Below are positions 1 to 13,488 of a DNA stretch of 64,000 nt, piece after piece (position 1 is the stretch's first letter; each line of letters starts with the position of its first letter). The position numbers were made by a program, and so were the translations under genes. Source of the DNA: Hevea brasiliensis (taxonomy: Eukaryota > Streptophyta > Magnoliopsida > Malpighiales > Euphorbiaceae); the NCBI RefSeq assembly GCF_030052815.1, contig NC_079497.1, forward strand, positions 16,692,258 through 16,756,257, written 5' to 3'. The notes under the pieces are model-generated. The model searched no databases, was not told the origin of the DNA, and saw nothing but the letters and a program-made list of their open reading frames with translations.

Positions 1-2401
1 ATATCTTATAGAATTCAAATGTTTTCAAAAGTCTTCCTTGATATACTGTAGCTATCCTAATATTGTGTAATAACCTCAAATATGATAAGCTACCATAGGT
101 TGTATATATTCCCAGCTTCAGTAATACAAGAAAACAAGTTTTGACTAACTATTATATCTCCTTCCTATTATTTTACTTTCTAGAGGTCCGAAGATACCTT
201 TTTCAGCGGGATGCAGGAAATGAATTTATTTTGTAACTTAGTGGCAAGCTAATAAAAATTTTGAATCGATTTAGGCCTAAGGCACTGATACAATTTCTAA
301 GCTAGCCCGATTAATGTTATTGGAAATACCTGGCATAAGTAATAATCATTCACATTTTGCAGCATCATTGTTGTTCAGAAATTTGCCACGTGGCTTCTCA
401 AGTCTGTGGTTCCAGCGTATTTGTTTAGTGTAGGTAATTTGAATTTTGGCAAGAACTGTTTGGTTAGGATCGGCTTGGATAGTGGAGACTTATCCCTAAT
501 CCCAAAATTTTCTTCTTCTACCTGTTTTTGGTACCTCTGTACTGCTTTCACCAATCCCCAATTTACCTTTGGTTGAGCGACTCATCGGATTGCTCCTCTT
601 GCTAGGTCACTATGATTTGTTTGGTCTTTTTTGCCAAGTTATTTATCAACTGAGCAATCTTTTGCTTGATCTCTTTAGATCGGGCTAGATCTGCCTCTTC
701 GAAAGGTGCCTTTAAGACCAGTCCAGCTTCTGGAGCAAGTGTCCCTAGTTGAGCGTTAGTCCCTTGAATCAATCTCTTAAGGAAGGAAATTTGTGTCTCC
801 ATTTCCTAGATGCGTTGGTAGACCTACTCCAGCGTCATGCCTTGAAATGGGCTCTACTGGTCTGTCATAACAGTGCTGTGTGGTGGAATTTAACTCTAGA
901 AGAGATGGTGAGCGTGGTCAAACTTTAGGTCATTACCACCGCCTGTGGTTCCCCTCCTAGTGTGGGGCTGATCGAGATGATGTTTTTGCTTGGAGTCCTC
1001 AGATCTATAGCCATTGAAACAACAAAATCGCAAAAGATAAAAAAAAATAAAAAAAATAAAAATAAAAAAATAAAAATTATTATTAGGACTGGAGATCAAA
1101 ACTCACTGGTAGCGCAGAAAATGAAAAATAAAGAACAAATGATATTAGATATGGGTTGTCAGCTGGTGATCTGAGTTTCCCACAGACGGCACCATTGATG
1201 CTAGCATGAGCTCTAGGGGTCTAGTCCCAATGCCACGTAGATCTGCAAATAAAAAAAAAGTGAGGCTAGTGACCCTATAGCCAACCATTCTAATGCTCAA
1301 GTCAGTAAACCAGATATGAGAGAGTTGTAATAGATTTAAGATAATAAAATTATGTGTACCTTCTTTCTCATCATTCTTCAATATTTATAGGCTTTTCATA
1401 ATTAGACATTGCTTGAATTACGAAGGTGATTTTGGATAGACAGGCCGAGATTGCCTCCGAAAAATCTGGCTATATCTCTACTAGTGTTTTTTTTGTTCGG
1501 TCATATTTTCACTCGGCCTGCTAGGCGAGGAAAAGCATTGCCTAGTTTGGACCATGTTCTACTCGAGTCGATTTTGTTTGGTTTGAATCGAGCGGCTCTT
1601 CATTTGTTTTTATCCTAAGTGCTGATTTTTGATTGCCACATTAGATATTTTGACTGTCACATTAAATTTCTAGGCAGGTAATATCACTGTGTTAAGCAAC
1701 TTTCACATACTATAGAACAGAAATGATTAGTTTGAGAATAAACATAAAGATTATTTTTCCGTATTTGAGAGGCTGGAAACAAAATAAAATTAAAAAAAGA
1801 AAAATTGTTACAGTTTCTGAGAAATTTAACAAATTCATAATTTACATCGGTGATCAATTTGCTTCAAATTTTAAGAATGATTGATTCCCCGAGGCCCCTT
1901 TGATGTGATGGTGAGAAAATTTGAATAAAAAATTGCTTATTCATTCTCCAGTAACGTATTCATGTTGATATTTTATACTACATTGTCAACAACAAGCAAT
2001 GAGCTTTATTAAAAAACAAACGAAGTCCCAGTGATTTGTAACATGTGGCTCACATAAATTTGTCATTAAAGAGACCGTTAATTACTCTCGGACCCATTTG
2101 CGAAATCATAGAAAGTGGAAGCTCTTATCTCTTGAAAAGCATGAGCTTTATTGAAAGTTAAACAGTGGGGGGAAACCAGTAGTTATAGGTCCCTAGATCA
2201 ATACATCCAACCCCACACCCCCACTTATCAAATGCAGATGAAAACGCCCCACTTAGAAACAAAAGATGCAGCAATAACCATCAAGATGCTGAAGAAATCA
2301 ATTTCAATGCGAAGGTTGGGGAAGGTGCTCCGACTACAGAAAAAGCCATGGAACAAGCCAATTGAGAGCAGCCACCCTAAATCAGGACCAGATGATAAGC
2401 T
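1..2401. other. Unassigned intergenic region, probably decayed repeat
   Basis: No convincing gene. The stretch from about 360 to 1700 has higher GC than its AT-rich surroundings and short open frames on both strands, none resembling a protein family I know. One minus-strand 66-codon frame (602-802) is rich in Lys, Gln and Leu and could be a scrap of a retroelement gag-like or coiled-coil segment, which I cannot establish. The interval 2101-2401 has an open frame of about 90 codons that runs into the MITE beginning at 2405 and is not otherwise supported. Confidence 0.3.
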
Positions 2402-2404
2402 TAA

Positions 2405-3299
2405 GGCCTTGTTTGGTTCAGTAAATATTGACTAAGGAATAGGAATGATTCCTTTTGTGAACGTTTGTAAACTTGTTTTTTTCATCCTTATTCACACAAA
2501 TTAAGAAATTTGATTATCACAATTAGTGAAATAATTATTCTCCTTTTTAAGCTGAGAAATTATTTTGTTAAAGGTTAAATACTCAATTTTACCCATGTAT
2601 TTATTAGGATGTTTTAATTTTTATATTTTCATATTATTAATTAAAATAAAAATATAAAAATAAAATTTTTATATTTCAAATAATTAATAAAAAATTATAA
2701 TTATAATTGTAAAAATTATAATTAATTAAAATAAAAAATAAAATAATTATAACAATAATTAAAATATAAAAAATATTTTCTTATATTTTCATATAAATGA
2801 TTAAAATTAAACATTATAATTATAATTAATTATACCTAACTAGAATGAAACACAATAAAAATATAATTTTTATATTTTCATATAATCAATTAAAATAAAA
2901 ATTTTAAATATAATTAACTTTAATTATTTAAAGTAAAAAAAGATTAAATATATTATTTTTATTTTTACTTATAATTAAATAAAATAAACAAATTATAATT
3001 ATAATTAATTCAAATTAAAAATATAAAAATTTTATTTTTATATTCTCTTATAATAACTAAAATTAAAAAGTAAAAATATAAAATGTAAAAAAATAATTTT
3101 AAGTTAATTTTTATTAAGTATAAAATAAGTGTTATTATGATTTTACAATTAATATATGCAAATTAAACATTTTGAAAAATAATCTGACTCTGATTCTATA
3201 ATAAATCAAATTTAAATTAAAATTTATCATTTCGTTTATGATTCAGTTCAATTTCGATTCTAATACTAATTTCAATTTTAATATGTGAACCAAACGGCC
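2405..3299. mobile_element. PIF/Harbinger (Tourist-like) MITE, about 895 bp
   Basis: The left end begins GGCCTTGTTTGGTTCA and the right end finishes TGAACCAAACGGCC, which are inverted copies of each other apart from two bases. Both ends are flanked by the trinucleotide TAA (2402-2404 and 3300-3302), the target-site duplication expected of PIF/Harbinger transposases. The interior is extremely AT-rich and has no coding capacity, so the copy is non-autonomous. The GGCC-TGTTTGGTT terminus is typical of Tourist-type plant MITEs. The interior carries many AAAATATAAAAAT-like subrepeats. Confidence 0.8.
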
Positions 3300-3356
3300 T
3301 AACACCATGAATTTGTTTATCTTTGGTTTATGGCACTGATGGTGAGCAGTTGCCTA

Positions 3357-3749
3357 ATGTTTGGATTTGAGGAAAGTAAGAGAGGAAGGAAAATTATGAA
3401 GAAAAATAAAAATATTTTCTCTCCTCTCTTGTTTAGGAATGAGAAAAAATTAAGAAGAATGAAAAATAAGGGTGGATTATAATAAATGAGTGTCACCATT
3501 TATTTTCTCTCTATTTTAGAGAGAAAAATAAGTGAAAATAAAATTACATTTTTATTCCTATAATAATTTACTATAATTTCAAATAAAAAGGACAAAATAA
3601 ATATTTTATTATTTAAAAAATAACTTTTCTTTTTTATTTTTCTTTTTAATATCCAAATAAAGAGAGAAAAATAATTTTAAAATAATTTTTATTTTTTTTC
3701 TTATTTTTTCCCTTTAATTTTCTTTTCTCTTTAAAAAGTTCCCAAACAT
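3357..3749. mobile_element. Second MITE-like inverted-repeat element
   Basis: The left end (ATGTTTGGATTTGAGG) and the reverse complement of the right end (ATGTTTGGGAACTTTT) start identically for eight bases, then continue as imperfect purine-rich arms of about 60-90 bp. The roughly 390 bp element has no coding potential and lies about 55 bp beyond the PIF-type MITE. The target duplication could not be resolved, so superfamily is undetermined. Confidence 0.5.
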
Positions 3750-4644
3750 AGATTAAATGTTCCCTTCTTTTAGGATGAGTATGCCGCTTCACTGGCAAGT
3801 GTTTCGTATAAAAAATACGCACGCCTAAAGCGTGGTCCACATTTTTGAATAGCTAACTAGCCATACTGTAATCCTCTCTTTTTTCACTTTTATAAATGGA
3901 AAAAAAAAATGGCATCCTATACGGGATTAATTATTAAAATAATATAATTTTAAAAATTATTTATAAGTTTAACACGAATTTAAAATTATTTATAAAAATA
4001 GCATTTATTTAAAAGAATATTATTTAAAAACATATTTTTAAGTGATATCATATTACATTAAAATATTTAAGAAAAATATCATTTAAAATATCACTTTTTA
4101 AAGTAGTATTAAATCATGTTAGAGAATGTAGAAATTGTTTAATAAAATATAATTTTTATTTATTGTAAAGAAAATATTCTTGTATTGAGAAGAGTGATAT
4201 TTATTCATTGTAATTTAATGAAAGGGAAGAGAATTTAAAATATGATAAATTATATTTAAAAAAAATAAAATAATTAATTAATATATTTATTATAAGTAGG
4301 CATGTACGATGAGTTTTATTGAGTGTTATGGCAAAGTAGATATAGAAGCATCAAAGTCTTATTTCTGACAAATTTTTAACCCTGTTTGTTCATCAGTTGC
4401 GTGCTAGTTGAGATGACAGAACAAAGAAAATCTAAAAAGCAAATGGGAGGGTATTTAACCAATTAATTTCACTATTTAAAGTTAGGGTATTTTTTGTATG
4501 AGGATGTTAAAGTTATTAAGTTTTTTGTTTTTGAAATAAATTTTCTAACTCACATTATTAATTAATGCGTATCGATTCATCCATTTAACGTATTGATTTT
4601 AATATGGAGCATGGATTATCTGTGACGTGGTGCACAGAAGTATG

Positions 4645-4703
<59 letters not shown>

Positions 4704-5210
4704 GTCTTTCATTTATCTAACCTAAATCTTCCCTTTTTCCCATATTAAATAATTTGGTCCATTAGTTAATATGCATATATCATACATTATTTTTTATAAT
4801 TATATAAATTATAAAAAAATTATTTTTTATGAGAAAAAAATATTATTTTTATTTACATATGAGAGTATTTTATAATTTTTTCAAATGACTTCGATAGTTA
4901 TATATTCCGTTTCTCTACATATATATTATTTTTATTATTATATTAAAATTGTTAATTTATTTAATAATAATTATTAATAAAATAAGTTTTATTTAAAAAA
5001 AGAAAAAAAAAAAAAAAGAGTTTCTATGAAGAATCTTAAAAAGCAAGTTTGAATCGGAGTAGGACACAACTCATAAAGGAGTGCAATTGAGCAGGAAAAA
5101 GACAATAGATTACTGCCTTCTTCGCTACATCAGCTTTATTTTCTGACATGAACTGTAACTCCGTGTGATAGAATTCATATACTTTCATGCCCCTGCGTAG
5201 AAACCACTCG
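3750..5210. other. AT-rich intergenic DNA upstream of the receptor kinase
   Basis: No gene is visible. The only distinctive structure is the AAT trinucleotide microsatellite at 4646-4703, annotated separately. A poly-A-like run lies at about 4999-5017. Confidence 0.5.
4646..4703. repeat. (AAT)n microsatellite
   Basis: About 19 uninterrupted AAT/TAA units. It lies roughly 700 bp upstream of the receptor-kinase start. Runs of this length are usually polymorphic. Confidence 0.95.
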
Positions 5211-5214
5211 TCTT

Positions 5215-5221
5215 TATAAAA
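5215..5221 (+). promoter_or_regulatory. TATA box of the lectin receptor kinase gene
   Basis: TATAAAA lies 174 bp upstream of the ATG at 5395. A pyrimidine-rich leader follows, which is typical of a plant 5' UTR. If used, transcription would start near 5245-5250. Confidence 0.55.
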
Positions 5222-5394
5222 TCTTTCTTATTTCCCCAGCTTCTTTCTCCTTCAACAATCCAGACCTGCCCTGCCTCGCCCTATCTTTAGAACGACATTC
5301 CAATCTTACCAACCTATATTTTACAAATTATAAGTTTATAATTCCCCCTTTTGATTTTCCAATGTCTTGATCTTTCATTTCTTTGTCTCTATAC

Positions 5395-7467
5395 ATGGCT
5401 TTTCTTCTCAGGTTTTTCTCTGCTTTTATCTTCGTCTTGATCCCAGTCTCATGTCAGCCCGGTGAACTCTTCTTTGCTGGATTTAAAGGTGCTGACACCA
5501 ATATAACCTTGAGCGGAGTTGCAGAGATTGGTAAAAATGGTATTCTTCGCTTAACTAATGAGACTAGTAGATTAATGGGTCATGCCTTTTATGCTTCTCC
5601 ATTTCAGTTCAAGAACTCTACTAATGGCAAAGCTTTCTCTTTTAGTACCTCTTTCGCTTTTGCTATAGTCCCAGAGTATCCAAAACTTGGTGGCCATGGC
5701 CTGGCTTTCACAATCTCAACATCTAAGAATCCACAGGCTCTTCCCAGTCAGTATCTTGGCCTTCTCAATGCAAGTGATTTAGGTAACTTCACAAATCACC
5801 TTCTGGCTGTTGAGTTTGACACTGTTCAAGATTTCGAGTTCGAAGACATCAACGACAACCATGTTGGTATTGACATCAACAGCTTGAAGTCTAACGCATC
5901 TACTCCTGCAGCATATTACACTGACGATTCTTCAAAGCTGGATCTAAATCTCAAGGGTAAATATGCAATCCAGGTTTGGGTTGATTATGATTCAGTACAG
6001 AATCTTCTCAACGTGACTATTTCGCCCACTTCCAAGAAACCCAGATTGCCAATCTTGACCTTTCCTATAGATCTCTCACCAATACTTAAAGACTATATGT
6101 ACGTTGGCTTTTCTTCTTCAACAGGTTTGCTTGCTAGCTCACACTATATCCTGGGCTGGAGCTTTAAGATGAATGGGCAAGCTCGGGCTCTGGATCTTTC
6201 TTCTTTGCCTTCACTTCCGGCTGGTCCCAAAAAGATGCATACGGGTTTAACAATTGTGGTCGCAGTCTCATCAGTTTTTCTTGCAATTATCGCTATATCC
6301 TCTGTTATCTTCTACGTGATTAGAAAGATTAAGAACGCTGATATAATAGAAGATTGGGAGCTGGAGATTGGGCCTCATCGATACTCTTATCAAGAACTCA
6401 AGCAAGCAACCAATGGTTTCAGCGACAAAGAGCTACTTGGGCAAGGTGGTTTTGGCCAAGTTTTTAAAGGTACACTTCCCGATTCAACGGCTCAAGTAGC
6501 GGTCAAGCGAATTTCAAATGAATCTAAACAAGGTCTGCGCGAATTCTTATCAGAAATCGCTAGTGTTGGTAGACTTCGTCATCGAAATCTAGTTTTATTA
6601 CTGGGTTGGTGTCGGCGAAGAGATGATTTTCTTCTCGTTTACGAATATATGGCTAATGGGAGTTTAGATAAGTTGTTGTTCGATGAACCAAAAAAAATTT
6701 TAAACTGGGAAAAGAGGTTCAAGATTATAAAAGATGTTGCTTCTGGGCTTCTTTATTTACACGAAGGCTATGAGCAGGTGGTGATTCACAGAGATGTCAA
6801 AGCTAGCAATGTACTACTAGACAGTGAACTGACTGGGAAACTTGGCGATTTTGGACTTGCAAAATTATACGAACACGGATCAAACCCAAGCACAACCAGA
6901 GTTGTGGGCACGTTAGGTTATCTAGCACCAGAATTGCCAAGGACAGGAAAGGCCACAGCAAGCTCAGATGTTTATGCATTTGGTGCACTTTTGCTAGAAG
7001 TTGCTTGTGGGCGCAGACCTGTTGAACCCAAGGCGTTGCCTGAAGAGATGGTGTTGGTGGATTGGGTGTGGGAAAGGTTCAGGGAAGGCAGAGTCCTTGA
7101 TGTGGTGGACCACAGGCTAAATGGGCAGTATAATGAGAGTGAAATGGCGGTGGTTTTGAAATTGGGAATAATGTGTTCAAACAATGTGCCAATAGCAAGG
7201 CCAACAATGAGGCAAGTGATGAGGTTTTTGGATGGAGAGGCTCAAGTGCCTGAAAACTTGAGGGCTCCACAGTGGGCAGCATGTGCTGATGGAGGGAGGG
7301 ACGTAATTCATGGGTTTGATGATTTTGTCAACTCATTTGCATCTTCTTCTTTTGACAAAATGAGCTCATCCTATTCGATTATGGAAAATAGGGATATCGA
7401 TAATAGTTTTGCTTCTCTTTCTACTTCTCCTTTTTCTCTTCTCCGTGTTAGAGAGGAGACGAGGTAG
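5395..7467 (+). CDS. LECRK: L-type lectin-domain receptor-like kinase (S.4/clade IV-like)
   Basis: Intronless 690-residue membrane receptor kinase. ATG 5395 is chosen; the frame extends upstream only through non-ATG codons. Residues 1-20 form a signal peptide. About 22-260 is a legume-lectin ectodomain with the VEFDT motif near 139 and the Asp/Asn-rich metal-loop region after it. One transmembrane helix spans about 285-309. The kinase domain (about 345-620) has glycine loop GQGGFG at 349-354, Lys371, HRD at 465-467, DFG with Asp485, and the APE motif, so it should be catalytically competent. The juxtamembrane run [17 protein letters not shown] and the C-terminal half resemble the Arabidopsis LecRK S.4 and clade IV group. 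Members act at the plasma membrane in pathogen or damage perception and some in pollen development; which applies here cannot be told. Length is normal for the family. Confidence 0.95.
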   Translation: MAFLLRFFSAFIFVLIPVSCQPGELFFAGFKGADTNITLSGVAEIGKNGILRLTNETSRLMGHAFYASPFQFKNSTNGKAFSFSTSFAFAIVPEYPKLGGHGLAFTISTSKNPQALPSQYLGLLNASDLGNFTNHLLAVEFDTVQDFEFEDINDNHVGIDINSLKSNASTPAAYYTDDSSKLDLNLKGKYAIQVWVDYDSVQNLLNVTISPTSKKPRLPILTFPIDLSPILKDYMYVGFSSSTGLLASSHYILGWSFKMNGQARALDLSSLPSLPAGPKKMHTGLTIVVAVSSVFLAIIAISSVIFYVIRKIKNADIIEDWELEIGPHRYSYQELKQATNGFSDKELLGQGGFGQVFKGTLPDSTAQVAVKRISNESKQGLREFLSEIASVGRLRHRNLVLLLGWCRRRDDFLLVYEYMANGSLDKLLFDEPKKILNWEKRFKIIKDVASGLLYLHEGYEQVVIHRDVKASNVLLDSELTGKLGDFGLAKLYEHGSNPSTTRVVGTLGYLAPELPRTGKATASSDVYAFGALLLEVACGRRPVEPKALPEEMVLVDWVWERFREGRVLDVVDHRLNGQYNESEMAVVLKLGIMCSNNVPIARPTMRQVMRFLDGEAQVPENLRAPQWAACADGGRDVIHGFDDFVNSFASSSFDKMSSSYSIMENRDIDNSFASLSTSPFSLLRVREETR

Positions 7468-8249
7468 CCATTGATTGAGAGGTTATAATTTTCCTTTTTC
7501 TTTTTATTTTCCTTCTAATATTAATGCATATTTCTTGAGGGGAAGAAATCAACATGGCTTTGAAATATCACGTCTTATAGTGAAGGTTTTGCCTCTAATT
7601 GATTTAAATTTAATGTCAAATTGATTTTGTGTTGGACTATAACTTAAAAATAATATAAAAACTAAATTTACTTTTTGACTTTTTTACATAAACATTACTT
7701 CAATTTTAATTTTTACTTTTAATTTAAATAATATAAAATCTTTGACTTTTAATTATTAGTACAAATGTGATAATTATTAGATTAAAAAAAAAACATCTCT
7801 CTCTATTAATTTAATATTTATTTCCTTTTATTCATAATTTTGACTATTTAACAAATTAACCATTCAATAACTTAAAAACTCTTTAACTGAAATTATTATT
7901 TTATAAAAATATATATTTTTTTAATTTTATATAATAAGTCAATATTAAAATTTTATATTATTTTAATTAAAAATTAAAAATTTAAATTTAAATATTTTAT
8001 CATTATATATTACTCAAGTATAATTTATCTTTTTCTTTTCGGTGATAAAAGTTTCTACATGATGAATATGTGGCCCACAAACCTGAAACCATGCAAGAAA
8101 GTCAAATTTATAAAGAGAAGTTTTTTCTTTTTGTTAAAAAAAAAGAGGATGTAGATATGTCTAGTCACATCACAATTTTTAGTAATTTAGATTTAATTAT
8201 AAAAATTAATTGTAATCTTATTTAATTAATTAAATTAATCAATATTAAA

Positions 8250-8291
<42 letters not shown>

Positions 8292-8639
8292 TTATTCATT
8301 CATAACATGAATAGAAAACTTCTAAAAATTAATGAAACGAGACAAATTAAGAAACGAGAGAGAGAAAAATATATATTTTTTTATTAAATAAAATATTATT
8401 TTTTAATTTTAATTTTATTTCTAATTATAATTATAAATTTCATCATGATATTATATGGAAGAAAAAATGTGAAAATTCAATTAAGTTTTTTTCGGTATTA
8501 AATTATAACTAACCTTACTTGCATGTATGAATTTATTGAATATTTACAAAAATATTTTTTTTAAAAGATTTCATCCTTTCTATTGTAAGTCTATTCTTTG
8601 TTTTATTAATTGCTATTCGAAACACCTACAAGGGTTTTT
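7468..8639. other. Downstream flank of receptor kinase, AT-rich intergenic
   Basis: The first roughly 200 bp probably hold the receptor-kinase 3' UTR, though no canonical AATAAA was found near the stop. The rest is AT-rich with no gene. It includes a TA microsatellite at about 8257-8288. Confidence 0.5.
8257..8288. repeat. (TA)n microsatellite
   Basis: About 16 TA units directly after a short poly-A run. Confidence 0.9.
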
Positions 8640-9545
8640 ATTTTTAATCTCTTAATTTAAAATTAAAAATAAATTATTATTTAATTCTCATATTTTAATA
8701 AAATTAATTACTCAATTTTATATTTTAAAAAATATACTATTTAATTTTTATATTTTACTTTTGTTAAATTATTTTATTTCTCTATTAATTTTTTTTGTTA
8801 GTCAATAGTGACTAAACTATTATTTAATTTTTTTATTTCAATAAAATTAATTATTTAATCATTTTAAAAAAAATTAACTAGTTCCTATCATTTGACTAAC
8901 TTAACTATTTACTTTTATAATTATTTTTTTATATTTAAACTATCAAAATTCTCCCTCTTATTTCTCTATTATCCTCATTTGTTTTTCTCTCTACATATTT
9001 TTTCTCTTCTATACTCACATCCTTCTTCTTTTCATTCTCTAATTATTTTCATTTGTTGATAAAATTAATACAAATTGTCTACATAAAAAAGTTAATCAAT
9101 TTCTTTAAACTTTTAAGTAATCAAGAAAAATTATTTCATATTAGAGAAAATATAAAAATAATGTCTAAAAATTAAAAATTAAAAGAAAAGGTAAATTTAG
9201 ATTTAGTCTCACATAGCAAAATTTCTATTTTTATTGAGAATTATATTTTTCAAAATATTGCATTTTTCAAAATATATAAACCTAGTGATTAATTTCATTA
9301 AAATAGAGAGACTAAATAGTAGTATTTTTTAAAATTTAAAGATTAATTAATTATTTTTTTAAATAGAGAGATTAAATAATAGTTTGAACAGTATAAATAA
9401 TAAAAATTTTGAGAAAGAGACTAAATATTTTAATAGAAGTAAAATATATAGATTAAATATTGTATTTTTTAAAATATAAGAATCAAATAATTAGTTTCAC
9501 TAAAATATAGAGATTAAATACTAATTTTTTTTAAAATTAAATTAC
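8640..9545. mobile_element. Foldback-type element with about 220-bp inverted arms
   Basis: The left arm (about 8650-8870) is matched in reverse complement by about 9330-9545. Both arms are built of short units of the type ATATTTTAATAAAATTAATT and ACTATTATTTAATC. The middle (about 8900-9300) is non-coding and contains a pyrimidine-rich stretch. A similar element with the same arm motifs lies at 42290-43110. Both look like copies of one non-autonomous foldback family. Exact ends and target duplication were not resolved. Confidence 0.6.
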
Positions 9546-12099
9546 ATAAAAAAATTAATACTATACTATTAAATCAATCAAAATAAATTATATTTCCTGC
9601 TGAATTTCATTAGTAAAGTTAAATTCAAATATTAAAGTCATCACTATTGAAAGAGATTTGTCGAAAAATTACTCTCAATAGTGAGTGAAGACGTCAAATA
9701 GTGTAAAAAAAAAAAAAAAAAAACATATAAAAATATGCACATTGAGGGGCCTTTGAACATTTGGTTGTGGCAGTTTAGTAGGACCGCAAACTTGGCCAAA
9801 TTAGTTTAATCCAAGCATGTATAATAATCAATTGAAATAATTCATCAAAATTGTGGATTTATTGCTAAATAGATGACGAGGTTTCGGCAAGTCTAACAAA
9901 CTAGATTTTGATGTTGACAAGTTTAATGTATTCTATTGAGTTGTCACTCTTGTAACAAATTCTTAATAGTTTAACTTGCTTATTTGGTTGCATAATTAAG
10001 AAACATACATATTACTTAAATTCGAGTTTTGATATTTTAATATTTCAATAGATTAAATTTGTTTGAAATTGTTATTATTATTTAAAAAATATATTTAAAA
10101 TATATTAACTAAAAAGTAGTAAAATTTAATTTAAAATTGAATTGACATATTCTAATTATAAAAGTTTTAGTTTTTTTTTTTAATAATATTTTAGAATATA
10201 ACTTCTTGAAAATCGCTTTTTTAAAATCATAATTGCAATATTAAACGAGAATTAAATAGGACTTTTGTTTTGATTGTGTTTACAGTGATAGATTTCCTCG
10301 ACTTGTGATGGAAGCTACTCTTGCTGATATTTCTTCTCTTTGAGTTTTCTATAATACCATTTCTTTCCATTTAAAAAATAAAATGAAATGTTAAAATTAA
10401 TGTGGGGATGTTTATGTGTTCTATTCTCGCTCTCTAGTTGAAGGTACAGTTACAGCGCATATATATATATATATAATTTGTTGAAGGGATTGCAATTGCT
10501 CTAAATAATTATGGACAAATTAAGTAATTAAATACTTTTAAAATTTTATGGTTTATCTCAGTTCCTAATTAGATTTCTTGTCTATTTTGTCTCCCTTCAT
10601 CTATGCATTTCCATTTGGCAATTTCAAATCTTTTGATATTTGTTGATGAAATATTATCCCATGTAATCATTGTATTATTGTATTTATAATAAATAAATTT
10701 TAGTTATTAATTATGATGGAATCTATATGAAAAATTTTAGTAGATTATGAATTATTTTTTTATGAAGTTTTGAAAATTTTTAAGATATTAAAATTTTTTT
10801 GGTTCTCTTTTTTATTTTTATATGATATTAGTTTATTTTAGTTTATAAACTGATTAAACCAACTTACAAACTTTAAAAATAGATTAACTAGTTTGTTTAC
10901 AAAAATTTTTGATCCTATAAGCTAAAAAAATAAGTTGGGAATTCAATTTATTTTTAGTAAGTTTAATAATAAATGTGCTTATAAATTATTTTTAGTAAAC
11001 ATATTAACTATTTATCAAATATTTATAAATATTTTAATCAAATATGTAATTATTTAAAATTTTAAATATTTATAAGTTTAAATCATCCGCTAAGTCAAAT
11101 ATTTTCTATATTTTTAATTTGCAATATTCTAAATTTTAAAATATAAATTTTATATTTTTATATAGTATTTAAATATTATTTTAATATTATCTAATTAATT
11201 TATAATTTTTGTAAAGCTTTCATTATATATTTTTAATGTTATTTCTAAACATATTTAATAAATTATTTAATAGTCCATTTTCAATTGAAATTATTAGTTT
11301 TATAAATTAATATTAAATCAATTAACAAAATATATTATTTCATTATTGTTAACCTTGGTTCTAAGATTTAATTTAATTATTATTAATTTGATTATTATTA
11401 TTATTATTAATTATTATAATTTTTTATTATTAAATTATATATATATATATATGCATTTTGGCACCCAATTGAAAAGAATTTTGGACCTATTTAAGTATAC
11501 TGAAAAAGTTCAAGGACTAAAAAGGTAATTAAAAGTTCAAAAAAAAAAAGTGAACCAATCAATTTTTAGGCAATAGCAGCGCGCCATAAATTAAATATAA
11601 TTATATGATAATTATTAACAATTTATAGACTTCATTTAGGTGTGATCGAATCAGTGATAACTCATCTACATTATTCAGGAATGAGTTTTTGGCTCGGGTG
11701 TTCGATGGACTATCCCGAAAATGGGTCATGTTTATAGTCATTTTTAGCATTTTTGGGCGTCTCGGACGTGTTTCCAGGTAGCATAATTTGCAAAGGTAGT
11801 CCCAAACTTAAGTTGTATAGTTTTTACCTTGGCTAAGCTAGCTGATAAATCTGCAAAATTTTTTTGGCTTTGAAAAATTTAGTAAAATGACTTTAATTAA
11901 TACAAGGATGATGTGAAGGACCTCCAGGAATTTTCATAATTTTTGAAGTACTGAAAATAATTATTCGGACTGTAGAGGAGTTAGGGACCAGAGCTGGAGT
12001 TTGGAGGATTGAACCGATATTAGGATCCTTGTAGGCCCCTGATGGGCATTATAATTATTGTTGTGGGCTTGATGCCCTGTTTATTTCTATTGTTGCGTT
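9546..12099. other. AT-rich intergenic region
   Basis: No gene recognised. It contains a poly-A run (about 9703-9723), short TA runs near 10460 and 11437, and AT-rich unique-looking sequence. From about 11640 the base composition shifts toward that of the LTR remnant that follows, so the true start of that remnant may lie here. Confidence 0.45.
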
Positions 12100-13371
12100 T
12101 TTCTTGCAGGGAGGTTAGGTCTAGTTATAGGGAAGACTCTGTCAAAATTTCAGCAAGACCTTAGGAAATTATTTTTGCTTCTTTGATTTAATTAATTAAT
12201 TAATTCTGTCACTAATTTAATAGAGGTCAATATGTTTATCTAGGTAATTGATGTCGGCCAGCCTTTCTTCTCCTTTCAGCTGGATCAGCTGTAATCGGGT
12301 CAACTAGTCTGTGAGTTGGATATTGATTATTTTTGTAATTTCAATATTAATTTTATATATATATATATCTGGCATGCTCATTCATTTTATAAATAATTAA
12401 TTATGCATATAAATAGTTAATTTATTAGTGACATTTTAGTTGTTGTATTTTTAATTATTGTTATTTATTTGTAATTATCGCCTTGAGGATAATTTAGAGC
12501 TGTGTGTGTGTGTTGGCGTGAATATAGTATGAATATGGATATGGATAGGATAGGTAGTCGCAGCTAGAGATTAACTTGTTAGGACCCGATCTTTATATAT
12601 GGATAAGTCAGGGTGAGTACGGCTTTGAGTTGATCTCGCTGACCCCGCACTTGGATTATTAAGCGAAAGTCCAGCTTGAGTTGACCTCTCTGGCAGGTAT
12701 TGGATTAAAAGAGCTATATAGGGAATCAGTTCCCATACATGTATTGATATGATACACTAAGTGTGTGAGTAGCTCCAAATTAACTTCTCGTATGAATATT
12801 TGATGAATTATTGTTATATGTGATGGATGTGAATTTCATTGTAGGATTGCACTAGTTTTAGATAATTATAGAAATTGCACTTATAATTAATATCTAAATT
12901 CTCTAAGTCGAATATTCATTCTTGTTCAAATATTTTTCCTATGTTACAGAAGGAGCGAGTTTATTTCTTCAAGTCTAATATGCATTTTTCTTCGCAGGTT
13001 GTGCTTCTTAGTTTAATAGTGTATTATGTCTATTTATTTATTTAATAACTAGAGCTCTATTGTGGCATTAGTTTATGTATATATTGTATTAATTAATGAA
13101 AAATTTATGATATTAAATAGTTTATACATGAAGAATATCAGGATTGAGTTAGCCTCTCCTATTTTTAGTTTCCTAATAGAAATAGGATTAAGTTAGTCCA
13201 AAATAAATTTATAACATTTTATTTTATTTATTTTATTTTATTTAGCATGTTACACTTTGATTTTGGTCCTGGTTATGGCTTTGAGAATAGTAAAGTTTAC
13301 TAAGGGTCTCGGTGGTTTTATGCTGGCCCAGGTCCTAGTGCCAGTCGGGTCCGTAGAATCGGATTGTAACA
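12100..13371 (+). mobile_element. Truncated gypsy-type LTR remnant
   Basis: The segment parallels the 3' half of the LTR at 18712-21430. Shared landmarks in the same order are the GGCCAGCCTT motif, the 'gcatgctc' block, the 'gatatggataggatagg' block, the repeated TTGAT-CTCGCTG phrases, and a terminal 'cctagtgccagtcgg' followed by TGTAACA. It ends at 13371 in CA. No matching upstream terminus was found, so it is a truncated or degraded solo LTR of a related family. It contains no coding sequence. Confidence 0.6.
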
Positions 13372-13488
13372 TAATTTTAGTATGAACTCTTGATCTCCTC
13401 TGTAAAAAGAAAAAAAAAATATATTGAAGCTGATTTGAATGGATTACCTTCAATTGATTAAAAGTGGGGAAAAAATTAAACTTATTAC

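Noticed and set aside
2151..2435. 94-codon plus-strand frame, Lys-rich
   Set aside because: It runs into the MITE at 2405 for its last ten codons. No similarity is recognised and there is no promoter or flanking exon.
11346..11528. 60-codon Ile/Leu/Asn-rich frame that looks like a membrane peptide
   Set aside because: It is a translation of AT-rich simple sequence (TTATTA and TATATA runs).
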